In this document: positions 25,780 to 35,869 of the stretch, one piece after another
Layout: every line of letters starts with the position of its first letter
Position numbering within the stretch: position 1 is the first letter of the stretch
DNA from: Acidovorax soli
Lineage (GTDB): Bacteria > Pseudomonadota > Gammaproteobacteria > Burkholderiales > Burkholderiaceae_C
Length of the DNA: 64,000 nt
Direction: 5' to 3'
Assembly (NCBI RefSeq): GCF_014207955.1
Contig: NZ_JACHLK010000001.1
Span: forward strand, 868,001-932,000
Notes under the pieces: generated by a model
What the model saw: only the letters and a program-made list of their open reading frames with translations
What the model was told of the DNA's origin: nothing
Databases searched by the model: none
Translations under genes and position numbers: made by a program

Positions 25780-27081
25780 ATGATGGCTGCATCCACCGCC
25801 CGCCTGGGCTGGTACGGCGACGACTTCACCGGCGCCACCGACACCCTGGCCACGGCGGCCCAGGCGGGGCTGCGTGCCCTGCTGTTCATGGGCGTGCCCA
25901 CGGCCGCGCAGCTGCAGCGCGCGGGGCCGCTCGACGCCATCGGCATCGCCGGTGCCGCGCGCGCCATGGCGCCCGAGGCCATGCGAGCGGAGCTGGAGCC
26001 AGTGGGCCGCTTCTTCGCGCAGATGCGCGTGCCCGTGCTGCACTACAAGGTGTGCTCCACCTTCGACAGTGCGCCGCACGTGGGCAGCATCGGGGTGGCC
26101 GTGCAGGTGCTGCGCGCGCATGTGGAGAACCGCTTCGTGCCCATCGTCGGCGGCCAGCCCAGCCTGGGGCGCTACTGCGTCTTCGGCCACCTGTTCGCAC
26201 GCGCCGGCAGTGCACCGGCCGTGCACCGCATCGACCGGCACCCGACCATGAGCCGCCACCCCGTCACGCCCATGCAGGAGAGCGATTTGCGCCTGCACCT
26301 GGCGCAGCAGGGGCTGGCGCCGACGGCAGGCATGGACTACCCGCTGTACGCCCAGCCGCTGGCCCAGCAGGAGGCTGCACTCGATGCGGTGCTCGCAGGG
26401 GACCCTGCTGCCGTGCTGATGGATGCCAGCCGGCCTGAGGACCTGCAGGCGGTGGGCCAACTGGTGTGGCGCCGCGCCCAGCAGGCGCGGCTGCTGGCCG
26501 TGGGGCCGAGCAGTGTGGTGCAGGCGCTGGCGACGCAATGGCCGCAAGCGCCTGCATCGGCTGCGCTGCCTTTGGCGGCAGCCCGGGGGCCGGTCTTTGT
26601 GCTCGCCGGCAGTCTCTCGCCCGTGACGGCGCAGCAGGTGCGCGCCGCCGTGTCGTACGAACAGGTGCCCATCGATGTCGCCGCCCTGGTCCAGGGCGGT
26701 GAGGCCGCTGCGCGGGCCACGGCAGAGCGCCTGGGCGCCCTGCTGGGGGCCGGCCGCAGCGTGCTGGCGGTCACGGCGGGCAGTGCTGCGCAGGGCGCCA
26801 CGGCCCACCAGGTGGCCCAGGCCGGCGGCCGGCTGCTGGCCCAGGTGCTGGCCCAGGTGCCGCTGCGCCGCATCGGCATCGCCGGGGGCGACACCTCCAG
26901 CCTGGCGGTGCAGGCGCTTGCAGCCTGGGGGCTGTCGTACCGGGCCTCGCTCGCGCCCGGCGTGGCGCTGTGCCGGCTGCACAGCGACGGGCCAGGGCTC
27001 GACGGTATGGAGATCATGCTCAAGGGCGGGCAGATGGGGCCGGACAACTTGTTCGAGCGCTTGCTGCACGGTGGGGCTTGA
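25780..27081 (+). CDS. Four-carbon acid sugar kinase family protein (DUF1537)
   Basis: A 433-residue kinase of the OtnK/OiaK family. The N-terminal substrate domain begins YGDDFTGATD (residues 12-21), and the C-terminal nucleotide domain has GGDTSSLAVQAL and the closing KGGQMGPDNLF. Family members phosphorylate four- and five-carbon sugar acids such as erythronate, threonate and 3-oxo-isoapionate. It follows the RuBisCO-like gene by seven bases, so it likely produces the phosphorylated substrate of that protein (inference). The gene ends before a hairpin shared with the convergent gap gene. Confidence 0.88.
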   Translation: MMAASTARLGWYGDDFTGATDTLATAAQAGLRALLFMGVPTAAQLQRAGPLDAIGIAGAARAMAPEAMRAELEPVGRFFAQMRVPVLHYKVCSTFDSAPHVGSIGVAVQVLRAHVENRFVPIVGGQPSLGRYCVFGHLFARAGSAPAVHRIDRHPTMSRHPVTPMQESDLRLHLAQQGLAPTAGMDYPLYAQPLAQQEAALDAVLAGDPAAVLMDASRPEDLQAVGQLVWRRAQQARLLAVGPSSVVQALATQWPQAPASAALPLAAARGPVFVLAGSLSPVTAQQVRAAVSYEQVPIDVAALVQGGEAAARATAERLGALLGAGRSVLAVTAGSAAQGATAHQVAQAGGRLLAQVLAQVPLRRIGIAGGDTSSLAVQALAAWGLSYRASLAPGVALCRLHSDGPGLDGMEIMLKGGQMGPDNLFERLLHGGA

Positions 27082-27097
27082 GGCTGGGCCTGCGCAT

Positions 27098-27130
27098 GAA
27101 AAAGGCCGGCCCCTTGCGGGAGCCGGCCTT
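27098..27130 (-). terminator. Rho-independent terminator of gap
   Basis: Stem AAGGCCGGC / GCCGGCCTT (27102-27110 and 27122-27130). On the minus strand the hairpin runs into a T-run (complement of GAAAAA). It lies 21 bases beyond the gap stop codon and may also limit read-through from the convergent kinase gene. Confidence 0.7.
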
Positions 27131-27151
27131 CTGGCAAGAGCGTGTGGTCGC

Positions 27152-28177
<1,026 letters not shown>

Positions 28178-28885
28178 TCAGGGTTGACATTGCGCCGCCT
28201 GTGCGAATGTCGAGAGGTATCCCAGGCGCTGCACCGAAGGTGTGGGTTGCGTCTGGTAGAAGTAGACACTGGGCTGGTCGAAGGTCGGCACGGCCGTGTC
28301 GGCCCCCAGGCACATCGTGCCGTTGGCGTAGCAGCGCAGGTGGAAGGGCGAAACGGTGGCCGTGCCCGTGGGTGTGGTCAGCAGCTGCGGGAAGCTCTTC
28401 TCGGCCCAGTCGAGCACGCAATCCAGCGGTGTCGAGGTGCCGGTGCCGTTCAGCGGATACGTCGCCAGTGCCGCGCCGGTGCGCGACTGGACGATGAGTT
28501 GGGAGATGCGCGATCCCGGGGCGGTGGGGGTGAAGGCCACCAGGGTCGAGCAGCCCTGGTTGGGCTGCAGCACCGCGTTGGAACAGCCGTCCGAACCGGC
28601 GGGTATCAGGAAGTCCCCCTGGGCGACGACCGGGCAACCGATGCCGGCACAGGTCACCAGGGCCGCACCGCTGGAGATCACCGAGCCCAGTTGCAGCGGC
28701 GCACCGCTGCGGTTGAACACCGAGAAGTACTGCGTGGCAAACGTGGCATTGAGCGGGACCTTGCCGAAGTTGTGGCCGGCCGGCGGATCGGTGATCTCCA
28801 CCTGGGCATGGGCCGACAGGCAGGCCAGCGACAGCACGGCCACGGCGGCCAGCGACTTGCGGGGGGACAGGGTCGGGATCATCAT
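28178..28885 (-). CDS. Secreted choice-of-anchor-D-like (ASPM/SPD-2/hydin) beta-sandwich protein
   Basis: A 235-residue exported protein. The signal peptide ends near CLSAHAQ. An immunoglobulin-like domain follows (about 30-150; PPAGHNFGKVPLNATFATQY), like those in choice-of-anchor-D proteins. The C-terminal 80 residues begin LDCVLDWAEKSFPQLL, a motif I associate with secreted proteins of this bacterial family, and contain paired cysteines. Function unknown; adhesion or cell-surface binding is possible. It sits between gap and tkt on the same strand but 22 or more bases from each, with no evident functional tie. Confidence 0.7.
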   Translation of the reverse strand: MMIPTLSPRKSLAAVAVLSLACLSAHAQVEITDPPAGHNFGKVPLNATFATQYFSVFNRSGAPLQLGSVISSGAALVTCAGIGCPVVAQGDFLIPAGSDGCSNAVLQPNQGCSTLVAFTPTAPGSRISQLIVQSRTGAALATYPLNGTGTSTPLDCVLDWAEKSFPQLLTTPTGTATVSPFHLRCYANGTMCLGADTAVPTFDQPSVYFYQTQPTPSVQRLGYLSTFAQAAQCQP

Positions 28886-29039
28886 GGCAGCTCCTTGAAA
28901 AGGGGGACGTCAGTGAAAACGACTAGCGTGCCGACCCCATGTAACCGCGTCAAGCATGCAAAGAGGCCGCAACGTGCTGTAAATCACGCGAAACCTCTGC
29001 ATGTTTGCACAATGTTACGTTCCCGCCGTGCCGCGCCTG

Positions 29040-31097
29040 TCAGCGGCCGCCCTTCAGCACGGTCTGCACGGTGGCCGCCACGTTTTCTTCCGTGAAGCCG
29101 AAGTGCTTGAACAGCACCGGTGCAGGGGCCGATTCGCCATAGGTGTCGATGCCGACCACGGCCGCACAGCCGTACTTCCACCAGCCATCGGTGACGCCCA
29201 TCTCCACCGCCACGCGGGGGATGCCGGCGGGCAGCACGGACTTCTTGTACTTGGCGTCTTCGCGGTCGAAGGTGGTGGTGCTGGGCATGGAGACCACGCG
29301 CACGGCGATCTTGCGGTCGGCCAGCAGGCGCTGGGCCTTGAGGGCCAGCTGCACTTCGGAGCCGGTGGCGATGATCACTGCCACAGCCTTCTTGTTCAGG
29401 CCCACGTCGGCGGGCTCGGACAGGACATAGGCACCGCGGGAGATGTCCCCCAGGTCACGCTTGGGAGCGTAGGGCAGGTTCTGGCGCGACAGCGCGAGCA
29501 CGGTGGGCTTGTCCCGGTTGCTCAGGGCCACGCTCCAGGCCACGGCCGTTTCGGCCGTATCGGCGGGGCGCCACACATCCAGGTTGGGGATGAGGCGCAG
29601 GCTGGCGACATGCTCGATCGACTGGTGCGTGGGACCGTCTTCGCCCAGGCCGATGGAGTCGTGCGTGAACACGTGGATCACACGCTGCTTCATCAGCGCG
29701 GCCATGCGGATGGCGTTGCGGCTGTAGTCGCTGAAGGTCAGGAAGGTGCCGCCGTAGGGGATGTAGCCACCGTGCAGGGCAATGCCGTTCATGATGGCGG
29801 CCATGCCGAACTCGCGCACGCCATAGTTGATGTGGCGGCCACCGATCTTGCGGCCCTCGGCCACTTCGGTCTGCACCACATGGCCCTGCATGTCGAAGCG
29901 CAGGTTGGGCGTGCTCTTGGTGTTGGTGAGGTTGGAGCCGGTCAGGTCGGCGCTGCCGCCCAGCATTTCGGGCAGGGCGGCGGTGAAGGCTTCCAGCGCC
30001 AGCTGGCTGGCCTTGCGGCTGGCCACGGTCTCACCCTTGGTGTGGGCGGCGACCACGGTGTCCACGGCCACCTGGGCGAAGTTGGCAGGCAACTGGCCCT
30101 GCATGCGGCGCGTGAACTCGGCGGCCAGTTCGGGGAAGGCGGCGCTGTAGGCAGCAAAGCGCTCATTCCAGGCGGTCTCGGCGGCCTGGCCCGTGTCCTT
30201 GGCGTTCCAGGCACCGTACACGTCTTCGGGGATCGTGAACGGTTCGTGGCTCCAGCCCAGGGCTTCGCGGGTCAGTGCGATTTCCTCGGCGCCCAGGGGC
30301 TCGCCGTGGGCCTTGGCGGTGTTGGCGCGGTTCGGGCTGCCCTTGCCGATGTGGGTCTTGCAGACGATCAGGGTGGGGCGCTCGGTCTGCTTCTTGGCCT
30401 CGGCGATGGCGGCGTCCACCTTCTCGGCGTCATGGCCGTCGATGGGGCCGATCACGTTCCAGCCGCTGGCCACGAAGCGCAGGGGCGTGTTGTCGGCGAA
30501 CCAGGGGGCCACCTGGCCGTCGATGCTGATGCCGTTGTCGTCGTACAGGGCGATCAGCTTGTTGAGTTTCCAGGCGCCGGCCAGCGACACGGCTTCATGG
30601 CTGATGCCTTCCATCAGGCAGCCGTCGCCCAGGAAGACATAGGTGTTGTGGTCCACGACGGCATGGCCTTCGCGGTTGAATTCGGAGGCCAGCAGCTTCT
30701 CGGCCAGCGCGAAGCCCACGGCATTGGTGATGCCCTGGCCCAGCGGGCCGGTGGTGGTTTCCACGCCGGGGGTGATGCCCACTTCGGGGTGGCCGGCGGT
30801 CTTGCTGTGCAGCTGGCGGAAGTTCTTGAGCTCGCCGATCGGCAGGTCATAGCCCGTGAGGTGCAGCAGCGCGTACAGCAGCATGGAGCCGTGGCCATTG
30901 CTCAGCACGAAACGGTCGCGGTCGAACCACTGGGGGTTGGTCGGGTTGTGCTTGAGGTGGCGACCCCACAGGGCCACGGCCATGTCGGCCATGCCCATCG
31001 GGGCGCCGGGGTGGCCGGAGTTGGCTTGTTGAACGGCGTCCATGGCCAGCGCGCGGATCGCGTTTGCCATTGGTTGGTTGTGCAGGGTGTTGGCCAT
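29040..31097 (-). CDS. tkt: Transketolase
   Basis: A 685-residue thiamine-diphosphate enzyme exchanging two-carbon units in the pentose phosphate pathway. The N-terminal [20 protein letters not shown] and the ThDP motif [13 protein letters not shown] continuing to NDNG-like DDNGISIDG are present. The Pyr domain carries [19 protein letters not shown], and the C-terminal domain follows the usual length. The start at 31097 gives [15 protein letters not shown]. It is divergent from speD with 134 bases between them. Confidence 0.96.
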   Translation of the reverse strand: MANTLHNQPMANAIRALAMDAVQQANSGHPGAPMGMADMAVALWGRHLKHNPTNPQWFDRDRFVLSNGHGSMLLYALLHLTGYDLPIGELKNFRQLHSKTAGHPEVGITPGVETTTGPLGQGITNAVGFALAEKLLASEFNREGHAVVDHNTYVFLGDGCLMEGISHEAVSLAGAWKLNKLIALYDDNGISIDGQVAPWFADNTPLRFVASGWNVIGPIDGHDAEKVDAAIAEAKKQTERPTLIVCKTHIGKGSPNRANTAKAHGEPLGAEEIALTREALGWSHEPFTIPEDVYGAWNAKDTGQAAETAWNERFAAYSAAFPELAAEFTRRMQGQLPANFAQVAVDTVVAAHTKGETVASRKASQLALEAFTAALPEMLGGSADLTGSNLTNTKSTPNLRFDMQGHVVQTEVAEGRKIGGRHINYGVREFGMAAIMNGIALHGGYIPYGGTFLTFSDYSRNAIRMAALMKQRVIHVFTHDSIGLGEDGPTHQSIEHVASLRLIPNLDVWRPADTAETAVAWSVALSNRDKPTVLALSRQNLPYAPKRDLGDISRGAYVLSEPADVGLNKKAVAVIIATGSEVQLALKAQRLLADRKIAVRVVSMPSTTTFDREDAKYKKSVLPAGIPRVAVEMGVTDGWWKYGCAAVVGIDTYGESAPAPVLFKHFGFTEENVAATVQTVLKGGR

Positions 31098-31231
31098 GGA
31101 AAGAGCGGCTCCGGGTGGGGGAGGTTCAGGGGAAACCCGCTATTTTACCGGTCAGCGCCTGGGAACGGTTTCCGCTCGCGCAAACACGGCTTTGTGTTCT
31201 GGCGGCTGGGCGATGCACTACAGTGCGGCTG

Positions 31232-31633
31232 ATGCAAGGATTGCACCTCACCGCCGACCTCCACGGCTGCCGCTGCGCCCCCGAATGGCTGCTCGATCCC
31301 GCGGCCCTGGGCCGCGCTTGCACGGACGCCGTGCGCACCGCAGGCCTGCAGCCCGTGGGCCAGCTGTTCCATGGCTTTCCGGCCACCGACCAGGGGCCTG
31401 GCGGGGTCACGGCCACAGTGCTGCTGGCGGAGTCGCACCTGTGCGTGCACACCTGGCCCGAGCAGCGTGCCGTGACGCTGGATGTCTATGTCTGCAACTT
31501 CGGTGCCGACCATTCGGGCAAGGCGCGCGCGCTCATGGAGGCGCTGCTGGCCTTGTTCGATCCGGCCCGGGTGCAGCGCCATGCGCTGCAGCGCGGCGCC
31601 GTGGATGCCGCCGTGGTGGAGGTGGCCGCATGA
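31232..31633 (+). CDS. speD: S-adenosylmethionine decarboxylase proenzyme (prokaryotic, SpeD class 1b)
   Basis: A 133-residue proenzyme that autocleaves at the ES bond to form the pyruvoyl group for decarboxylating AdoMet in spermidine synthesis. The motif AESHLCVHTWPE holds the cleavage serine S68 and H73; C88 in DVYVCNFG matches the catalytic cysteine. Length fits the short class found in Thermotoga and Bacillus. No spermidine synthase gene is adjacent. The stop overlaps the next gene's ATG by four bases. Confidence 0.85.
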   Translation: MQGLHLTADLHGCRCAPEWLLDPAALGRACTDAVRTAGLQPVGQLFHGFPATDQGPGGVTATVLLAESHLCVHTWPEQRAVTLDVYVCNFGADHSGKARALMEALLALFDPARVQRHALQRGAVDAAVVEVAA

Positions 31634-32388
31634 GCGCCGCCGCCCAGGTGCCGGCCCTGCTGCTCGCCGCCGGTCGGGGGGAGCGCATGCGGCCACTGAC
31701 CGACACCATGCCCAAACCCCTCCTGCAGGTGCAGGGCCAGCCCCTGCTGGTATGGCACCTGCAGGCCCTGGCCGAAGCCGGCGTGGGCGAGGTGGTGATC
31801 AATACCGCCTGGCTGGGCGAGCAGATCGAGGCCCACTGCGGCACCGGCTTTGGCACGCACCACTCGCGCCGCGGCAACCACCGGGTCGAGATCGCCTATT
31901 CCCGCGAGGGCCGCGACTTCGGGGGCGCGCTGGAGACGGCCGGGGGCATTGCCCGCGCTCTGCCACTGGTGGAGTCCGACGTCTTCTGGCTCGCGGCCGG
32001 GGATGTGTACGTGCCCGATTTCGTGTTCGAGGCCCAGGCCGTGCAGGCCTTCAAGGCCAGCCGGCAACTGGCCCACCTGTGGCTGGTGCCCAACCCCGGG
32101 CACAACCCGCGCGGCGACTTCGGCCTGTCGCCCGAGGGGCTGGCGTTGAACCTGGCGGCCGACGACCCGGCCCCCCGCTATACCTACAGCACCATTGCAC
32201 TGCTGCACGCCGAGCTGTTCTTCAAGCCCTGGTGCGAGATCCCGGTCGGCAACCCGGGGGGGCTGAAAGCGCCGTTGGCGCCCCTGCTGCGCCGGGCCAT
32301 GGATGCGGGCCGTGTGGGCGCTTCGCTCTACACGGGCCGCTGGACCGACGTGGGGACGCCCGAGCGCCTGGCTGAACTCAACCGATAG
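31630..32388 (+). CDS. murU: Nucleotidyltransferase, N-acetylmuramate-1-phosphate uridylyltransferase-like (MurU)
   Basis: A 252-residue sugar-phosphate nucleotidyltransferase. The nucleotide loop LAAGRGERMRPLT with MPKPLL is characteristic, and WLAAGDVYVPDF provides the metal-binding aspartate. Closest in type to MurU, which makes UDP-MurNAc in cell-wall recycling, but other hexose-1-phosphate substrates cannot be excluded. It is translationally coupled to speD. An AmgK-type kinase, the usual MurU partner, is not adjacent. Copy B of the intergenic repeat follows it. Confidence 0.78.
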   Translation: MSAAAQVPALLLAAGRGERMRPLTDTMPKPLLQVQGQPLLVWHLQALAEAGVGEVVINTAWLGEQIEAHCGTGFGTHHSRRGNHRVEIAYSREGRDFGGALETAGGIARALPLVESDVFWLAAGDVYVPDFVFEAQAVQAFKASRQLAHLWLVPNPGHNPRGDFGLSPEGLALNLAADDPAPRYTYSTIALLHAELFFKPWCEIPVGNPGGLKAPLAPLLRRAMDAGRVGASLYTGRWTDVGTPERLAELNR

Positions 32389-32395
32389 TGATCAG

Positions 32396-32515
32396 CACCC
32401 CCTGAGGCGCTGCGCGCCTTCACCCTCTCTCGACTCGCTTTGCGAGTCGGGAGGGGGACGCTCCCAGCGCGGCGGGGCGGCCCTTGCGCGGGAGCACTGG
32501 CTTGGGCAGCGCCAG
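32396..32515 (+). repeat. Stop-codon-proximal intergenic repeat, copy B
   Basis: Starts eight bases after the murU stop with CCCCCTGAGGCGCTGCGCGC, contains GGGAGGGGGACGC, an inner hairpin CGACTCGC tttg GCGAGTCG and a closing GGCAGCGCCAG block. The modules match copies A and C. The bases between it and 32617 hold nothing else I can recognise. Confidence 0.6.
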
Positions 32516-32617
32516 TTTCATACCCCTGTCGGTGGTAGCCAGTGCCGCAGAAGCCATCCTCTGGGCCTCATTGCACCTTTGGCGCACTGTCCGTGTTGGG
32601 TGGCGGTGCTGTGGCGG

Positions 32618-33388
32618 CTATTGGCTCGCTGCGGCCGCGTGGGCAGGCTGCACGGCAATGGCTGGGCCGTTCTCGCAGGCGCGCAGCAGCCATTCGCTGG
32701 GGCGAAAGCGGGCTTCGGGCCCATCGGGTGCGGGCTTGCCCACCTCGGCCTGCACGTCGTAGGGAATGGGCGGTACCTGGTACAGCGCCATCTGTCCCTT
32801 GCGGCAGGCCAGTGCCGGCACCAGCTTGTGCTCCACCCAGCCCTGGGTGGTGCTGTCGAAGCGGTAGAGCGGGCCCAGGGTCTGGTCCTGCGCCAGCTCC
32901 AGGCGCAGCGGCGTGGTCTGCAGCGCGCTGACCCAGGCGCCGGCGATCTGCACGGGTTGGGCAAAGCGCACCGACTCCAGCCCGTGCAGTGCGACCGGCT
33001 TGCCCGGCTCGCCCTTGTCGAAGGGGTCGTTGCGGTTGATCAGGCTGCCTGCGGGGACCAGCAACTCGCCGTACTGGAAATCCGCGGGCAGCACGAAGCG
33101 TTCCCTGCTGGCGCGCACCACGGCGCCGTCCTGCCGTGCCTGTGTCGCGCGCATGGACAGGAACCAGTTCAGCAGGATCAGCCCGTGGCACAGCAGGGCC
33201 ACGGCGCACAGCACCTGCAGCGCGCGCGGGGTGAGTACCCATTTCTGCGGGATGTCCACGAAGCGGACATAGGCGGCATACACCAGCAAGGCCCCGGTCA
33301 GTGCCAGCCCCAGCACGGGGAGCAGCAGCGTGAAGATGAAATTCAACAGGGAGCTGAGCAGAAGGAGCATGGGGCCCGAGTCTGCCAT
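32618..33388 (-). CDS. Uncharacterised membrane-anchored protein
   Basis: A 256-residue protein with two or three hydrophobic helices in the first 80 residues (LLLLSSLLNFIFTLLLPVLG, then LQVLCAVALLCHGLILLNWF) and a soluble C-terminal part of about 170 residues without a recognised domain. Starts at 33388 or 33370 are possible; a longer frame would overlap the flotillin gene. As the last gene after the PspA/YqiJ/flotillin set it may be a further membrane-module component (inference). Confidence 0.6.
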   Translation of the reverse strand: MADSGPMLLLLSSLLNFIFTLLLPVLGLALTGALLVYAAYVRFVDIPQKWVLTPRALQVLCAVALLCHGLILLNWFLSMRATQARQDGAVVRASRERFVLPADFQYGELLVPAGSLINRNDPFDKGEPGKPVALHGLESVRFAQPVQIAGAWVSALQTTPLRLELAQDQTLGPLYRFDSTTQGWVEHKLVPALACRKGQMALYQVPPIPYDVQAEVGKPAPDGPEARFRPSEWLLRACENGPAIAVQPAHAAAASQ

Positions 33389-33473
33389 GCCCGTGGCCGG
33401 GGCGGCCGGCGCGGCAGGGGGCTGCGTGGCGCACAAGCCACGCGGCCGGGCTGGGCCGCGTGCGCCCGGAGGG

Positions 33474-35186
33474 TCACCCGGCGGTGTGGCCGGCCTGCGC
33501 TTGCGTGGGCTGCGCAGGGCTGCCCAGCATGCCGGCCAGGCTCTGCGCCATGCCGGTGATGCCTTCATTGGACAGGCCCGCGTCCTTCATCACTGCGTCC
33601 ACGATGGGCTTGGCGATCTGGTACTGCAGGGCCGAGTTCATGACCTGCTCGGGAAAGGTGCCCGTGGCGCCGGTGCCGCCCTGTGCCGCGCCCTGGGCTG
33701 CACTGCCGCCGGGCATGCCGCCCACCTGCACGATGCGGATCGAGTCGATCTTCTCCATGGGGCGCACGGCTTGGGCGATGATCTGGGGCAGCTGCTGCAG
33801 CAGCAGGCTGCGCACCTGCAGGTCCACCTGGGCGGCCGACAGGGTGTTGAGCGCCTCGTTCAGTGCGCGCTTGCCCTCGGCCTCGGCCAGGGCCGCGGCC
33901 TGGCGCGCGCGGGCCTCGATGGTGATGGCTTCGGCGCGGTCCAGCGCGGCCTCCTTCTCGGCCGACGCGGAAACCCGGATCGAGATGGCGTTCTGCTCGG
34001 CGTCCTTGGAGGCCTCGATCAGCTGGATGTTCTTGTCGCGTTCGGCCACGGCCACCTGGCGCGCGGTGTTCACGGCTTCCTCGGCCTTCACGGCCTCGGC
34101 GCGCGCCAGGTTGGCGGCGGCGTCGGCATCGGACTGCTCGCGCGATTTGGTGGCAATGGCGATCTGCGTGTCCTGGCGCGCAATCTCCACCTGCTTGCGC
34201 TGTTCGGCGCGCTTGGTCTCGGTATGGCGCTCCAGCTCGATCTCCCGCGTCTGGATCACCAGGTTCTTCTCGATCTCGGCGGCCTTGATCTCGCGCTCGG
34301 CCTCGATGCGCTTTTGGCTCACCTGGCGCTCGGCCTCGATCTTGGCGGCTTCGGCCTCGCGGTTGCGCTCGGCCTGCTGCGTGGCGATCAGTGCGGCCTG
34401 CTCAGCGCGCGTGGTCTCGATCTCGCGTTTTTGCGAGAGCGAGGCAAACTCCTGGTCCTTCTCGATGGTGAGCTTCTGGCGCGTGGCCTCCAGGTCCTTG
34501 GTGCGCACCTGCACCTCGGTGTCCTGTTCCACGTCGTTGCGCTGCTTGCGCCGCGCCTCGGTCTGCTCGGTCAGGCGCGTCAGGCCCTCGGCGTCGAAGG
34601 CGTTGTTGGGGTTGAAGAACTGCTTTTCGGTCTGGTCCAGGCTGGTCAGCGAGACCGATTCGAGCTCCAGGCCGTTCTTCTCCAGGTCCTCGGCCACCGC
34701 GTTCTGCACGGCCTGCACGAAGTCGCGGCGCTTGTCCTGCAGCTCCTGGATGGTCATGGTGGCGGCCGTGGCGCGCAGCGAGTCGACGAACTTGTCTTCC
34801 ACCAGGGCCTTGAGTTCCTCGGGGCTCATGGTGCGCGCGCCCAGGGTCTGGGCGGCGATGCTCACAGCTTCCTCGGTCTGCTTGACGCGCACGAAGAAAG
34901 CGGCCGTCACGTCCACGCGCATGCGGTCCTTGGTGATCAGGCTTTCCTTGGCGCGGCGCACCACCTCGAGCTTCAAGGTGTTCATGTTCACCAGCACGCG
35001 TTCATGGAACACCGGCAGCAGGATGGCGCCGCCGTCCATGATGACCTTCTGCCCGCCCAGGCCCGTGCGCACGAAGGCGGTTTCCTTGGTGGAGCGCTTG
35101 TACAGGCGCGCAAAGACGATGCCGATGGTCAGCAGGGCCAGCAGCGCAATGCCGGCGATGGCGCCTATTTCGATCAGGTTGCTCAT
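33474..35186 (-). CDS. Flotillin family protein (YqiK-like)
   Basis: A 570-residue flotillin. An N-terminal membrane segment (EIGAIAGIALLALLTIGIVF) is followed by a band-7/SPFH domain (about 30-220) and a long charged heptad-rich coiled coil (about 225-440). The C-terminal region is glycine/alanine-rich. Flotillins scaffold membrane microdomains. It follows a YqiJ-like gene by 50 bases, the same pair known from Escherichia coli, and with PspA upstream forms a membrane-maintenance operon. Confidence 0.92.
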   Translation of the reverse strand: MSNLIEIGAIAGIALLALLTIGIVFARLYKRSTKETAFVRTGLGGQKVIMDGGAILLPVFHERVLVNMNTLKLEVVRRAKESLITKDRMRVDVTAAFFVRVKQTEEAVSIAAQTLGARTMSPEELKALVEDKFVDSLRATAATMTIQELQDKRRDFVQAVQNAVAEDLEKNGLELESVSLTSLDQTEKQFFNPNNAFDAEGLTRLTEQTEARRKQRNDVEQDTEVQVRTKDLEATRQKLTIEKDQEFASLSQKREIETTRAEQAALIATQQAERNREAEAAKIEAERQVSQKRIEAEREIKAAEIEKNLVIQTREIELERHTETKRAEQRKQVEIARQDTQIAIATKSREQSDADAAANLARAEAVKAEEAVNTARQVAVAERDKNIQLIEASKDAEQNAISIRVSASAEKEAALDRAEAITIEARARQAAALAEAEGKRALNEALNTLSAAQVDLQVRSLLLQQLPQIIAQAVRPMEKIDSIRIVQVGGMPGGSAAQGAAQGGTGATGTFPEQVMNSALQYQIAKPIVDAVMKDAGLSNEGITGMAQSLAGMLGSPAQPTQAQAGHTAG

Positions 35187-35236
35187 TTCTCGGTTTCTCC
35201 CTCGGTTGGTGTCGGTATGTTGATGGGAACGGGCGC

Positions 35237-35869
35237 CTACATCAAGCCCGGATGCGGGTTGGCAATGCAGCGGTAGAAGGCCCCGATCTTGCGCACGATG
35301 AGGATCTGCGCGCCTTCGTCGAAGACCTCGTCGTCGAGGTCGGGCTCGACCATCAGGTAGTGGGTGCGGCCATGGGTGTCGCGCACCCGCGCCTGCGCCG
35401 CCAGGCCCCGGCGCGCCGCGCCAGCGGAGACCACGCCAGGCCGACCTATCAGCGACATCTCGCTCACGGCCGAGGTCTCGTCGCGCGGAATGATGTGGGC
35501 GATCAGTGCGCCCAGGCTGCGCACCGTGGCCATGCCCGGTGCCACGGCCACCAGGCCCGCGATCCAGACCGGCAGGTAGCCCCCCAGCAGGCCGTTCGCC
35601 ACCTTCTGCAGGCTGTAGCCGAAGATCGCATAGCCCGTGAGGAACAGCACCAGCAGCACCAGCGAAGGCACCTTGCCGATGTAGAGCCAGCCCAGCACCC
35701 GGTCCAGGCCGGTGTCTCCATCAATGTCGGGCAGCAGATCGTCGAGCCAGTTGCTCGGGCTCAGCGAGACCAGCATGCCCAGGCCCTCGATCAGCGCGAT
35801 GCCGACGATGAGCGCAAAGGCCACGCCAAAGGGCCAGGTCTCCGGGGCGGTGAACAGCGCGGTGATCAC
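35237..35869 (-). CDS. YqiJ-like membrane protein with OB-fold domain
   Basis: A 210-residue protein. Three hydrophobic stretches lie at about 12-35, 65-90 and 100-125, and the C-terminal 70 residues form a likely OB-fold (GRPGVVSAGAARRGLAAQAR through to the IGAFYRC end). This architecture is shared with YqiJ and NfeD-type proteins, which partner flotillins. It overlaps the PspA gene by four bases, so translation is coupled. Confidence 0.78.
   Translation of the reverse strand: MITALFTAPETWPFGVAFALIVGIALIEGLGMLVSLSPSNWLDDLLPDIDGDTGLDRVLGWLYIGKVPSLVLLVLFLTGYAIFGYSLQKVANGLLGGYLPVWIAGLVAVAPGMATVRSLGALIAHIIPRDETSAVSEMSLIGRPGVVSAGAARRGLAAQARVRDTHGRTHYLMVEPDLDDEVFDEGAQILIVRKIGAFYRCIANPHPGLM

Noticed and set aside
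29001..31232. Long plus-strand open frame opposite transketolase
   Set aside because: Antisense shadow of tkt; low-complexity Gly/His/Val composition.
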